64,000 nt of DNA. Origin: Hermatobates lingyangjiaoensis. Its lineage: Eukaryota > Arthropoda > Insecta > Hemiptera > Hermatobatidae. Position 1 is the first letter of the stretch. Each line of letters begins with the position of its first letter. The stretch covers positions 1 through 64,000 of the forward strand of contig JAPFBL010000551.1 in the NCBI GenBank assembly GCA_026182355.1, read 5' to 3'. Shown piece by piece: positions 1-11,785 of this stretch. The notes beneath the pieces are model-generated. The model worked only from the letters and a program-made list of their open reading frames with translations, did not search any database and was not told where the DNA came from. The position numbers and the translations under genes were made by a program.

Positions 1-970
1 TGGGGTAGCCATGATCCGCCAATATTTCTTTTAAAACTCTGATGTGGTGGCTACGGTTTTTTAATGTATTGCAGATGCGAGTATTCGCATAGACAGGGAT
101 CTGGTAATAGTTTTTCTAATATGGGTGGGATAGCCACTATTAACATGGAGGTACTGCTGGGCATTAGCGGGTTTTACATGTTCCGAGATAGACAAACAAT
201 TATTACGGAAGGTGACATTGACGTCGAGGAAAGTAAGTTTACTGCTGGACACTTGGTGAGTAAATGGAGGAGCAAAAGTTTTGGAAGGCAAGTAAGAATA
301 GGTCTAACTCATGGCTACTATGTGGCCAAATGAAGAAGATGTCGTCAATGTAGCGAGCATAGAGAAGGGGAAGGAATTGACGATCAGAAAGGAAAGATTG
401 TTCTAATTTGGCCAAGAAGAAATTAGCAAAAGAAGGTGCGATAATAGTGCCCACCGCAGTACCCTTGGTTTGAAGGTAAAAGACACCATCAAATTGGGAA
501 GGTATTCTGATTCAGGACAAATTCGGCTAAGGAAATTAGAAAATTAGTAGAAGGAGTGAGGGGGGGGGAGTTCTGAGTTAGAGGAAGTAACGAAGGAAAT
601 TCAGTCCCTCACTATGTTCAATATTAGTATACAGGGAGGTGACGTCCATAGTAACCATGAGGAGGGGATGGGTGAGGTAGGGTGGTATCGAGAAGTTATT
701 GAGGAGATTGAGGAAGTGGAAACTGTCTTTACAGTAGGAAGGCTGACTGCGGACGAGGGATTGAAGGAAATGGTCATCAAAGGGAGACAATGGTTCTGTG
801 AGGGAATCGTAACTAGAGACGATTGGTCTCCCAGGAGGAGGCGAGTCGAGCATAGAGAAGGTTTTGTGAATTTTACGGAGGAGGTAAAAGACAGGACAGC
901 TGGGATTAGAAGATTCCAGGGTGTCAATGTCATCCGGTGAGAGACCCTCAAACACATACAAGACCTCTTC
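1..970 (-). pseudogene. Penelope-like element reverse transcriptase (Neptune/Poseidon-like), broken, runs off the left edge
   Basis: Read on the minus strand, three frames together give the core of a Penelope-like reverse transcriptase. Positions 961-578 carry a palm segment with the motif MDVTSLYTNIEHSEG. Positions 454-239 carry the catalytic motif ARYIDDIFFIW, with the YxDD aspartates intact. Positions 291-61 carry the downstream FLDVNVTF block. The frame changes between segments show decay. The GIY-YIG endonuclease expected at the C terminus would lie left of base 1. The YIDDIFFIW signature and the HKTF/GRPIVSS blocks resemble the Neptune/Poseidon branch rather than Penelope proper. The clade assignment is from memory, and the element is unlikely to be active. 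Confidence 0.8.
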
Positions 971-1025
971 ATATATAGTAGTGGGTTCTGTTTAATTTCT
1001 GTATGTTCTTTTTGTCATTGTAGTT

Positions 1026-1042
1026 TATATATATATATATGC
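1026..1042. repeat. (TA)n microsatellite between two Penelope-like elements
   Basis: A short TA run separates the minus-strand element on the left from the plus-strand element on the right. TA tracts border most foldback and Penelope-derived units in this window. Confidence 0.7.
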
Positions 1043-1054
1043 TAGCGAAGTACA

Positions 1055-2280
1055 TGTTAACCTCTCCACTGACGACCTGCTACACATCCTAAGAACCACA
1101 GAACCAAAAGGAAAATCAGCATCACTTGATGTCGAATGTCCGAGTAGAAGGCACAATAGACATCATCTGAGATTCAAAGCACATCAAAACACGATGCCCT
1201 CAACTCCCATTCCTGAAGGCACTGTGAAGAAATGACTATGAGCATGCACCACAAAATCACCATTTCGCCACATTGATGAAAGCTATATTACCAAGAAGAC
1301 GGTGAGGCAATGGGCTCATCTCTGGGAGTAAGGTTCGCAAACTTCTTTATGTGCTATACTGAAAACCAGGTGCTACAAAGAAATAAACCCACGCTGTATT
1401 GCCGCTATGTATACGACTGCTTGGTTGTCATTAATTCTACAAAAGAACTGCAAGCACTAAAAACTGCATTCCAAAAATTGTCTGGACTGGACTTCACTCA
1501 TGAGGAAGGTGAAGAAAGTCAAATCAACTTCCTGGACGTGCACATCGATGGCCGTAAATCAAGTTATATCACATCTGTATATCAAAAGCCAACGGACCAA
1601 GGAATATATATTAACCAAAAAGGTGAGTGCCCCGAACGCTACAAGATAGCAACGATTCATGCTCTAGTACATAGGACATGCAAGACCTTCATCATGGCAG
1701 TTGTTTCACGAAAGAATCTCTCAATTAAGGCAAACATTTATCAATAACGGCTATAGCAACACATCTTTTGATAAAGTAGTCAACGCCTACCTGAAAACCC
1801 GGGAAAACAATGCTAATCAAACAACCGACCGAAGTAGCACAGTCCATAAGGTGTATTATAAGAATCAGTACACAGAGGCATATAAAGAAGATGAAAGAGT
1901 GTTGAAACAAATTATTTGCAGGACTGTAAAATGCAATAACAAAAATGAACGTCTTCAAATCCATATTTATTATAAAACTAGAACCACTGCGAACCTAATA
2001 ATGAAAAATAACCCAGATACAGTTATCCCGGAGCTGCAAAAGGCCAATGTCATATACGAATATAACTGCAATATGAGAGATTGTGAGCTCCCAGCCAATT
2101 CTAAATATATCGGTATGACATCGACCACACTCTCATGACGATTGACGGGGCACCTACCTACAAGCAGGAGCCATCGTCAGACACACCTCCCAGGAACATG
2201 GAAGAACAGTCACCCACCAGGACCTGGTACAAAACACCACCATTCTAAAGCAAGTCAATGACATGAATATGATTGAATGA
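1055..2280 (+). pseudogene. Penelope-clade retroelement ORF: reverse transcriptase plus GIY-YIG endonuclease remnant
   Basis: A plus-strand Penelope element. Around 1055-1300 a degraded stretch reads DLLHILRTTEPKGKSASLDV, as in the family's RT N-terminal half. 1310-1747 holds MGSSLGVRFANFF and the FLDVHI and YQKPT blocks. 1701-2138 continues in another frame with LRQTFINNGYSN and the endonuclease start VIYEYNCNMRDC followed by SKYIGMTSTTLS. The endonuclease tail (RRLTGHL-like) continues after the stop at 2138. The RT catalytic box reads RYVYDC where the family has RY(I/V)DD, so one metal-binding aspartate is a tyrosine. With at least two frame breaks this copy is dead. Confidence 0.85.
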
Positions 2281-2289
2281 CATCATCAA

Positions 2290-5200
2290 AAAACCCGCCA
2301 ACCTGGAACCTCAAAAAGGTAACCAGGCTCTGCCTGTCACAAGCCAGGATCAAGTGGTGAGTGATAGAGGAGTAACACCTCTTAAAAAAACCTTGGTTCA
2401 GCTGGCCCGGCTGATAGTACCTTGTGAGGGCCCCTTGTGCAGGGTTACGCACAAAGAGGAGATGGCCTCTATAGCACTGGCGTGCAACCATCTAAGGGAA
2501 GGTGACCCCTACAGAAAAACCCTGGTCCTCCAAGTTGGGGGTTGGGCGCAGGGCTAACAACCCTGCCCTATAAAAACCACCCTTGTTACGACACCGCAAC
2601 AAAACGCCTCGGATCGGACTGATTTAAATGGCACACCCCGGCGAGTTTACGGAACGAAAAGGAAAAGAGACCGAGAAATAAGATTGGGTACGTGGAATGT
2701 TAGAAGCATGTATCAAGCAGGAATGAGTAGGAGGGTTGAGGAGGAGCTTGAGAGATATAAAGTGGATGTTGCAGCCTTACAAGAAATAAGATGGAAAGAG
2801 GTTGAGGTGATGGACCTAACAAAATTTCTCCTGATCAATAGTGGCTCAAATAGCAACCAATTTGGAACAGGCTTTTTGGTGAGCAAAAGGATAAGACATA
2901 CATTACTAGGATACCAACGGATAAATGACAGATTATGCTCAATAAGGCTGAAAGGAAGGTTGTTTAATATCACCCTCATCAGTGTGCACGCACCGACGGA
3001 AAGAAGAGGAGGAGAAAGATGCTTTTTACGAAGATCTGGAAAGGCTATATGACATGGCTCCAAGACATGATGAGAAGATAGTCCTTGGGGACTTTAATGC
3101 AAGGATTGGCAAGGAACAAGGTTTCAGACCCACCATTGGGAGCAATAGCAAGCATGAGGAGAGCAGTTCCAATGGTCTCAGAGTAATAGACTTTGCAGAA
3201 GGAAAAGGAATGGTAGTGGCAAGTACCTGTTTCCCTCATTTAGAGATCCATAAAGAGACATGGATTTCGCCTGATGGTAACACTAGAAACCAAATAGATC
3301 ATGTCCTGGTAGACTCAAGACACATAACAGATGTAATGGATGTCCGGAGCTTTAGAGGAGCCGATTGTGACTCAGATCACTTCCTAGTGATAGCCAAACT
3401 GAGACAAAGAATGGCAGTGAGAGGTAGACACCAAACAGGAGAGACAAAGAAAGGGTATAATGTTAATAAGCTTAAAATTGAACAAATAGCTGAACGCTAC
3501 AGAGATAGAGTGAGGGAGAAATTACGAGGACTAGCAACAATAGGGATACAATTGAAGTGGAGTGGAAAAGAATAAAAGAGACAGTGCAGGAATCAGCAGA
3601 AGATATACTGGGACAAAGACAGAAAGAAGGACGAAATGATTGGTATGATGAAGAAGTCAGGAGAGCCTTGAATGAAAGAAATACAGCCAGAAAGAGGACT
3701 CTGGAAATAGGAACAAGGATTAGTTGGCAAAGATATAGAGAAAAAAGACAGGAAGCAAAAAACGTCTGTAGGAGAAAGAAAAGAACTCAAGAAAGATTGA
3801 ATCTTGATAATATGATGCAGGACTTTAATGAAGGAAATAAAAGATTCTTCTACAGGAGAATCAAAGAAATTAAGAAAGGTTTTCAACCAAGGGTGAGTCT
3901 TTTAGAGAAAGGAGATGGTACAATCAGTGGGGATAAAGAGACGATACTGAATAGATGGGCAGAATATTTCCAACAACTCTTAAACCCAGAGGAGAATGGA
4001 GAGCAGAGGGAAAATAGGGATAAACTGGGAGGAAGAGGAGGAAACAGAAGAAGAAATGGAAATCGCGCCTCCAACTCCAGAGGAAGTGAAAGAAATACTG
4101 TCTAACATGAAAAACAACAAAGCCCCTGGAGAGGATGGTATCGCAGCCGAACTATTGAAAGCAGCGGGAGAAGAGATGGCAGAAAAACTCTTTGCTCTAA
4201 TAAGACAAATTTGGGAAGAAGAAAAAATGCCACAAGAATGGACCGAAGCACTGATCTGCCCAATCCACAAAAAAGGCAGCAAGCTCAAATGTAATAACTA
4301 CAGAGGTATTTCACTACTTAATGTAGGGTACAAGGTTTTAGCCACAGCTTTGGCAAAAAAGTTAACACCACTAGCAGAGAGTTTGATCGGAGACTATCAA
4401 TGTGGGTTCCGAGCTGGGCGCTCAACCATTGACCAGATATTTACTCTTCGACAAACGCTTGAAAAATGCTGGGAGTACAATCTAGAAGTTCACCAACTAT
4501 ATATAGATTTCAGCAAGGCTTACGACAGTATAACAAGAGAAGCAATATTAAGATGCCTAAAAGAATGTAACATCCCAAGAAAGTTAATAAACCTTGTGAA
4601 AATGACCCTGAGTGATACCTACTGCAAGATAAAAGTACAGAATTCTGTGTCAACCCTTTTAAAGTAGAAAAAGGAGTGCGCCAAGGAGACCCTCTATCAT
4701 CAGTGCTGTTTAACCTTGTTCTTGATAGGGCAATAAGAGCGATATCCACAAATCAAGGTGGTTCTATATATAATAGAATGGAACAACATTTAGCCTTTGC
4801 TGATGATGTAGAGGTCCTTGCCCGAAACCAACAAACCCTAATAACAGTTTTTACAGAGATGGAGAACAAGGCAAATGAACTGGGTCTAAAAGTTAGCTCT
4901 GAAAAAACAGAGTACATGGTCACCAGCAAAACTCCAAACAGGTATGCTTCTTTGGAAGTGGGAGAGAGACATTTCCATCGAAAAGAGAAGGTAACGTACC
5001 TGGGTGCGGTAATAACGCATGATAATCAGGTGAATATGGATATACAGGCGAGATTAGCAACAGCTAATAAAAGCTACTTCTCTCTCCTAAGTTTATTAAG
5101 AAGCCGAAATATATCCATAAAAGCAAAGGTTACCATGTATAAAACCATCCTTCGACCAATAGTTACTTACGGATCGGAAGCATGGGTACTGACCAAAACC

Positions 5201-5640
5201 CAAGAGGGCATTCTCAATCGCTGGGAGCGGAAGGTGCTCCGGAAGATATATGGCCCAAAAAGAGATGGAAATATATGGCGCATTAGGACCAAGGAAGAGT
5301 TGAAAAGACTGTATGGAGAGCCATCGCTAGTGGCAACCATCAAAGCTGCGCGTATTCGTTGGTTGGGGCATGTGCATCGTATGAGCGAGGATAGAGGGCC
5401 CAAAAAAGCCCTGTATGGACACCCTGGAGGTCACCGAAGGAGAGGTAGACCACGACTTCGATGGCTCCAAGATGTGGAGGATGACCTACGAAGATTAGGT
5501 GCGGCTCGCTGGAGAAGGACAGCCTTGGATCGAGATCAGTGGCGCACCTTGGTAGCGGAGGCTCAGGTCCTAAATGGGCCGTAATGCCAAGGAGAAGACA
5601 TCATCAAAGTGTGGGACAAAAACACATGTAGGTCAAGTAC
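2290..5640 (+). mobile_element. RTE-type non-LTR retrotransposon, near full length but frameshifted
   Basis: A LINE with an apurinic-type endonuclease followed by reverse transcriptase. The leader (2290-2683) ends in a block encoding LQVGGWAQG. The endonuclease starts GTWNVRSMYQAG at 2684 and continues with LQEIRW, LGDFNARIG and CDSDHFLV. The RT has YIDFSKAYDS (motif A), QGDPLSSVLFNLVLD (motif B) and LAFADDVEVLA (motif C). The C terminus carries GRPRLRWLQDVEDDLRRLG and ends at 5584. The reading frame alternates at about 3000, 3560, 4050 and 4655, so at least four frameshifts inactivate it. The domain order and this C terminus match the endonuclease-reverse transcriptase ORFs common in arthropod genomes. 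Confidence 0.85.
2684..5584 (+). pseudogene. Endonuclease-reverse transcriptase ORF of the RTE-type LINE
   Basis: The open segments are 2684-3052, 2982-3575, 3557-4105, 3996-4667 and 4676-5584. They overlap end to end and together form one continuous family alignment, alternating between two frames. The catalytic residues remain: DFNA and SDH in the nuclease, FADD in the RT. The last break is the clearest: 3996-4667 ends in a stop just before the family-typical KGVRQGDPL, which resumes in the other frame at 4676. Confidence 0.85.
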
Positions 5641-5689
5641 ACTTAGCCAACAAGCGGAGTTGAGGGGTAGGAATGAATTATACGCCTCT

Positions 5690-6475
5690 AACAGCATTTA
5701 GCACTCAACTACGACTTTCGGCCTTAGCGAGGTTACTGTGTTGGCTTGCTATATGCAGGGACAAATGAAAGAAGAGGAGAAGGAGATAAGGGGCTGGGCC
5801 TGACCATCTTCGTTTCACATCCTTTCAACTTTACAAATCCTCTCCTCCTGTACCAACCCTCAATCCAAGGCGTTATGCGATCCGTGTCGAAGGATGGATG
5901 CTACAGGGGTTACTGTATTATGAACGGAGCCTCAAGGATACCAGGCAAACCCCTTGAGTAAATAGCCTTACTCCGGTATGCGGAGAAAATTTTACCGACA
6001 GGGTTTCAGGGATTTTCCTCTGTATGATACTAAGGAGAAAGAAGTTCGGAGACCATATTTTGGAAGCGCAGAAGGTCCAAAAGCGCTAACTAGTGGGAAC
6101 CAACCTACGACAAATGCGCCTAAGGACCCGAAGAAGACTGTCCTGAAGAAGGAGAAAGGAAGTTACTTTCTCCCGAAACGCAGGGAGCCTGAATGGACAT
6201 TATCAACGATGGTTTCTTTAGATTCTGCAAAGAGGAAGAAACACCGTTGCACCTGCTGGCTGACTGTCACCCAACTTTGCTGCACAGAGGTAGATGCTTC
6301 GAGACACTCAACAAAACCATAGAAAAACTTTTACCGCTGGACCCAGCAAAAATGCTGAGCTTCTTGGAGGCGTTGAAGCTAACTGCTGGAGTACTTTAGT
6401 ACAGATGCGGGGAATTACAACAGTTTTTAAGACGCAGTGCTATAGTCACCCTCAAATAATAATAATAAGTGCAGT
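5690..6475 (+). mobile_element. 3' portion of a LINE with a C-terminal zinc-knuckle-like coding end
   Basis: The segment contains a reading frame at 6193-6399 beginning [18 protein letters not shown]. It has the Cys/His spacing found at the C terminus of R1/Jockey-type LINE proteins, then a short 3' UTR ending in an AAT-rich tail near 6460. An inverted second copy lies at 40318-41110, which shows that this is a dispersed repeat. The coding region is broken. Confidence 0.65.
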
Positions 6476-6689
6476 TCCATAACCTTGTGAGTATGGACTT
6501 TGGAGTGAACTGACAACATTGAAAGTTTGAAACCTCATATAACCTTCCAATTTATGAAATTTACTTAATAGATTCATCATGTTTGTAGTTAATATTGAAC
6601 TTTTATAATTTTTAATTTAGTAAGTAGTTTTATATTTGATAATGTTATATTTAGTTACTAAGGATGGTCTAAGTGGACCGACACATTGG

Positions 6690-6800
6690 TATTTTTCGAA
6701 AGAAAAGAATTTTTCCGAAATAATCAACCACCTAAGACAAACCTTTATAAATAATGTTCTTCGAATAAAATCTTTGATAAAATACTCAAGAAAAGAAGCG
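6690..6800 (+). pseudogene. Penelope-like ORF fragment
   Basis: The frame reads INHLRQTFINNVLRIKSL, matching the connector of the Penelope element at 1700-1760 (ISQLRQTFINNGYSN). It is a short remnant lying just before a hammerhead-like core at 6862. Confidence 0.55.
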
Positions 6801-6861
6801 ATACTCTCGATTCAGCTCTGTTCATCTAACAACATCGTAGCTCTTCTGCTCTAGTCTCCTC

Positions 6862-6884
6862 CTGACGACGAACTGCTGTCGAAA
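6862..6884 (+). ncRNA. Hammerhead-ribozyme-like core
   Basis: CTGACGA is followed by a short hairpin closed by CGA/TCG and then GAAA, which is the order of the conserved catalytic core of hammerhead ribozymes. It lies directly downstream of a Penelope fragment. Eukaryotic Penelope-like elements are known to carry hammerhead motifs in their terminal repeats. Activity cannot be judged here. Confidence 0.4.
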
Positions 6885-7257
6885 TATATCACCGGAGGAC
6901 AATAAATACTAGACTCAATCAGTTACTCTTGAAGATGATTTCATCAGAACTGACAACACATAGAACAAGATGAGCATACTCAACAGTGATAAACACCACA
7001 TAAGTCACTAAACACATTAAAGTTCCTGAAGATGGTGTTCCAAAATAGATCAACAACTATGAAGATGTTACAATAAAATCATTTACTTATCATACAGTTT
7101 AAAATTTATTCTCATATAAAATAAATATTTCTATTCGTCGTTTTAACAGTAAAAAAAATAAATAAATAAACAAGTAAATAGGTATATTTAAATATGAAGG
7201 CAGAAATTAAACAGTTTTTTCTTTTTTTTTTTGTTTTTTAAATTAGGGTATACCAAG
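6885..7257. other. AT-rich spacer holding the probable IPO13 3' UTR
   Basis: No coding signal is visible. On the minus strand this follows the IPO13 stop codon. A minus-strand AATAAA at 7110-7105, about 150 bases past the stop, is a candidate polyadenylation signal, but AT-rich DNA gives such hexamers by chance. Confidence 0.35.
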
Positions 7258-7363
7258 TCACGCGTGCTGTATTTGGTATGTTGTATCAATAGTGACCAGT
7301 CCTAAACAGATCATTGAGAAATCTTTCACTATCTCCTGCATCCTAGGACGATTCGGCTTTTCT
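7258..7363 (-). CDS. IPO13: IPO13 exon 15 (last), with stop
   Basis: The acceptor TTTCAG is at 7369-7364 on the minus strand. One base completes the split codon left by exon 14, then the frame reads EKPNRPRMQEIVKDFSMICL and stops at TGA (7260-7258). This is the characteristic C-terminal helix of importin-13. Confidence 0.85.
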
Positions 7364-9742
7364 CTGAAACAAAAGTGTCTTTTGAAGTTTTTTGTTATCT
7401 TTTATTTTGATATTATTTTATTTCCTGTAGAGGAAACAGTGAAAAAACAATGATTATTTATAAAGTTATTTCTTTGTAAATCAACGTCTAAATCTGCTAT
7501 TCTCAAAGGGGTCCATGCGGTCCCCCTGGGGGTCTATGAAACTTCATGTGGGGTCCAAGATCACCAAGGGGTCTATGGATGTCTCTTTAGTAAAAAATAA
7601 ATTAATAAATAAAAAATAAAAATAAATGAAAAAATAAATAAAATGGACATAATAATAAATAAAATAATATTTATAAATCAATATTAAGGTATTCGTATTG
7701 TAATAAAAATAATAAGTAAATATAAACTAGATTTGGGGAGGAAGTGAGCATGAGTAATGAAAAAGTATGTTTTGATAACTTATAAAATACGTCCAATGTT
7801 TTGATATGAGAGTTTAATTCCGAAATTAAAACTCCTCAGCATACCACCTCTACTAGAGTTGGGAATTAGTCGATTGAAATTACGGTAATATTATTTGTTT
7901 TATTTATTATTATTATTATTATGGTTTCCATGGACTTTAAAATATGGATATAATTATTGATATTTCAGTTTCTTTCTTTACAATTTCCCCTCATTTTCCT
8001 ATTACTATGTGTTTTCCTATTACTATGAGTCGTCTGTGGTAACTATTGCACACATACACACACAATTAGATGTGTATATTTATATATATTCCTTAGGTAG
8101 GGGGTCTATGAAAAAAATAAAATTCCTACAGTGGATTTATGGAAGAAAAAGTTTGAGAACCCCTGGTCTAAACAATAGTAACAAATCATGAAAATGACTA
8201 AGATATTATTTCAACAAAAACAAGTGGTATTCGTCAGAGTAAAACTGATACCACTCACGTCTCTGCCCCTTTGTTCCTTCTCATTTTTCTTTTTCTCTCC
8301 TCCTGAAGACGGCAAGACGCCGAAATGATCAAGAATCGTGAGTGTTAGTCCTCTTTTTTTTTGTTTTGAGTTCTCTAGTTCTAACTTTAATTATATGTAT
8401 ATATATATGATTGGCTATTTTTTTGACCAATTGTTTTTGCTTTTCCTCTTTTGATTTGATGTTTCCGGCTCTAACATATTCTAACCAAACATATTCGAAA
8501 TCTGGACCACTCATGCATAATTCATTATATATATATCAATGATCAAACCACAATAAGAAATGGGAAAACAAGACTAAGATCTTTCAACCGTCTGACGAAG
8601 ACCGCTTGTTACGGTTGAAAGATCTTAGTCTTGTTTTCCCATTTCTTATTGTGGTTTGATCATTGATTGTTATTTCACGTGTTTATGTGAAACCTTTATA
8701 TATATATATATATATAACTTCAAAATTAGAACAGGCAGGAGTAATGGTTAGTGTTACTAACAGCAGGGGTTACTAGCCGTTGCTTCTACAATGTGCTTGA
8801 TCTCCCTTTCTCTTTTCTCCTGAATACGGATTGCCCGAAAATTTGAGTTTCTACGTGAGTTTCTTTCCTTTGTGTGCTACCTATCTTCAATTTTGAACTA
8901 TATATATATATAAATATATATTGATCAAACCACAATAAGAAAATGGGAAAACAAGACTAAGATCTTTCAATCGCAACAAGCGGTCTTCGTCAGAGTCAAA
9001 AACCCAACTGAGGTTTGATCATTGATTGTTATTTCACGTGTTTATGTGAAATCTTTATATATATATATATAACACTTAAAATAAACTGTGACACATAGAC
9101 TGAAAAATAACAAAGACTCACTTTTCAATATTTCGACCGTAATGGCGGTCGTCCTCAGAATAAGAAGTGAATTGACGGAGGGACGACAGTCAACTCATAT
9201 ATATATTTCTAAAACTGTATGCCAATTTCATGCTTGGTTACCTTTTTAGAGAGTTTCTCTAATGTCCTACAGGCTATTCTGAGTTGCTGAGGGAATAAAA
9301 AAATCAACTGGCCAAACTTTTCCCTTTTTATATACATATTCTGACTATTTATATCTAACACTATTTAATACTAACTAAATATTATTTTCAATAAAACAAC
9401 GACATGTTTCGGTCTCTTAGACCATCATCAGGCTAAGCTTACGACTAAAGTATAGGGTGTATTACAATGTAATGTCACGTCGTGTGTGAGTCAATCCACA
9501 AAACTGAACAGTTTTGTGGATTGACTCACCACTAAATTTAAGAAACGGTCCACAAGGACTATAAAATTTTAAATTACACAAAGCACGACACAGAAAAAAG
9601 AATAAAAAGAACACTTACAGAATTCAATATTTCGAACTGTTGTTCGTCATCAGGATGACGAACTGATTGGATATCGAAATATTGAATTCTGTAAGTGTTC
9701 TTTTTATTCTTTTTTCTGTGTCGTGCTTTGTGTAATTTAAAG

Positions 9743-9785
<43 letters not shown>

Positions 9786-11188
9786 AAGGAGGACAGGTAT
9801 GTTTTGAACCACTCTAGGATCCATTAGGATTCCGTTCTTTCGAAAGAAGTGGCCATTGACCCGGGACCAGGCCTCACCTAAGTGAGTACGTTTTCACGTC
9901 CACCTGCCAACTGATGGGCCTTACCAATGGTAAGGGTTGAAGGTCTAGCTCTCCCTTTTTGCTCTGAAGGAAGCTCTCGAGAAGGTACTGCTTTTGACAC
10001 AGCGACTTGTTACAGAGTCTGCCCTTCCTGGGTGAAGAACCCAAGCCACCACAGGTCCAACATTAACTATGGGATATGTGGCACAACACAAGAAAATCCC
10101 GCATGAGCTACCTCCGCTCCCGTGGTACTGACAATATTTTAAGAGTTCTCGGGTAAAACTTCGGACCCTAGCATCCTATTAGAGGCCTTTGCAACAGATG
10201 AGGTGAGTAACAGCAAAGCCTTTCACCTGCTGCCAGACTGCGCATCAGCGTCCCTGTTGTCCACTCTGGCGACGAGGACGCCGACTAGGCACATGGAGAT
10301 CACAGGTCTGCCTTCCAACGAGGGAAACCCTGTCAAGAGGGGCTCCTGAGCCCTCATTTAAAGAGTGGTAAAGAGATACGGTGTCCCAGAGGGATACACA
10401 AAGAGATAGACAGGGGAAGAACTGATACAAAGACGGGACGGAGGAAAAGAAATACAGTTTATCATGAGACTACCTCATGAAGTATTCACGTACCAAGAAA
10501 ATATATATTACATATATTCACAATAAATTTCATAATCAACTCCACAAGAGTAACAATTCATATTAGAATTAGTAATAATACAATCCGTCATACCTCGTAA
10601 AGTCCTAGAAAAGCTCGACCGGTTTCGGGTCCGCCTGGATCCCATCTTCAAGAGCACCTAACTGACTGTGAAATTTAACTACACAGACAACACTGATTAC
10701 ACAATATAGATGATATATATATATATAGGTAGGTTATAGGAAAATACATTCACAGTCAGTTAGGTGCTCTTAAAGATGGGATCCAGACGGACCCGAAACC
10801 GGTCGAGCTTTTCTAGGACTTTACGAGGTATGACGGATTGTATTATTACTAATTCTAATATTACTAACCTCAGTGGAACTAACCCATTAACTATATTTAA
10901 CAATTGATATATTTACCTGACGACGTTTTTACAGAAGTTCTGTTTCAAGGACAGGCTGGCTCGAGGCGAGGGGAAGTTCTCCTGAGACAGACTTGATTCT
11001 AACCACGGTCCGATTTGTTCAGGATAGTTCTTCTTAATGGTGATGAAGATCTCAGCCACCGCTTCACAACTCTTCCTTGCATAGTCACCACCTGCAAAAT
11101 CAGGATGACGAAGAACAGTTCGAAATATTGAATTCTGTAAGTGTTCTTTTTATTCTTTTTCCTGTGTCGTGTTTTGTGTAATTTAAAG

Positions 11189-11238
<50 letters not shown>

Positions 11239-11463
11239 CTCACATATATATGTGAGTCACCGCTCTGCCTTCCTGCGGGACTCTTCGCTCTTCACACCTC
11301 CTGATGACGACGATGGTCGAAATATCGATGTGAGTTATGTCTGTGTCTTTCTGTGTGTTTCCTTCGTTTTGAATTTAATTTATTTAAAAAAGTCCGCTGA
11401 ACCGTTTCTTTTAATTCCTAACCAATTGAATAAAATGGTTCAAAACATACCTGTCCTCCTTTA

Positions 11464-11507
<44 letters not shown>

Positions 11508-11726
11508 GAGTTCGAGATTAACAAAGAGCAACACACAAAGTAGGGAAACACACTTACAGACTCAAATTTTCGGGTAATCCGTCTTCAGGTGAAAAGAGAA
11601 TGGGAGACCAAGCACGTTGTAGGCGCAACGGCAAGTAACAGTGTGTTTCCCTACTTTGTGTGTTGCTCTTTGTTAATCTCGAACTCGTATTGTGTCCAGT
11701 TTGGACCGTATTTCGTTTTATCAGTG

Positions 11727-11785
<59 letters not shown>

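Noticed and set aside
578..972. Several overlapping frames on both strands at 578-972
   Set aside because: Only the minus-strand frame 578-961 matches the Penelope reverse transcriptase; the other two are shadows of it.
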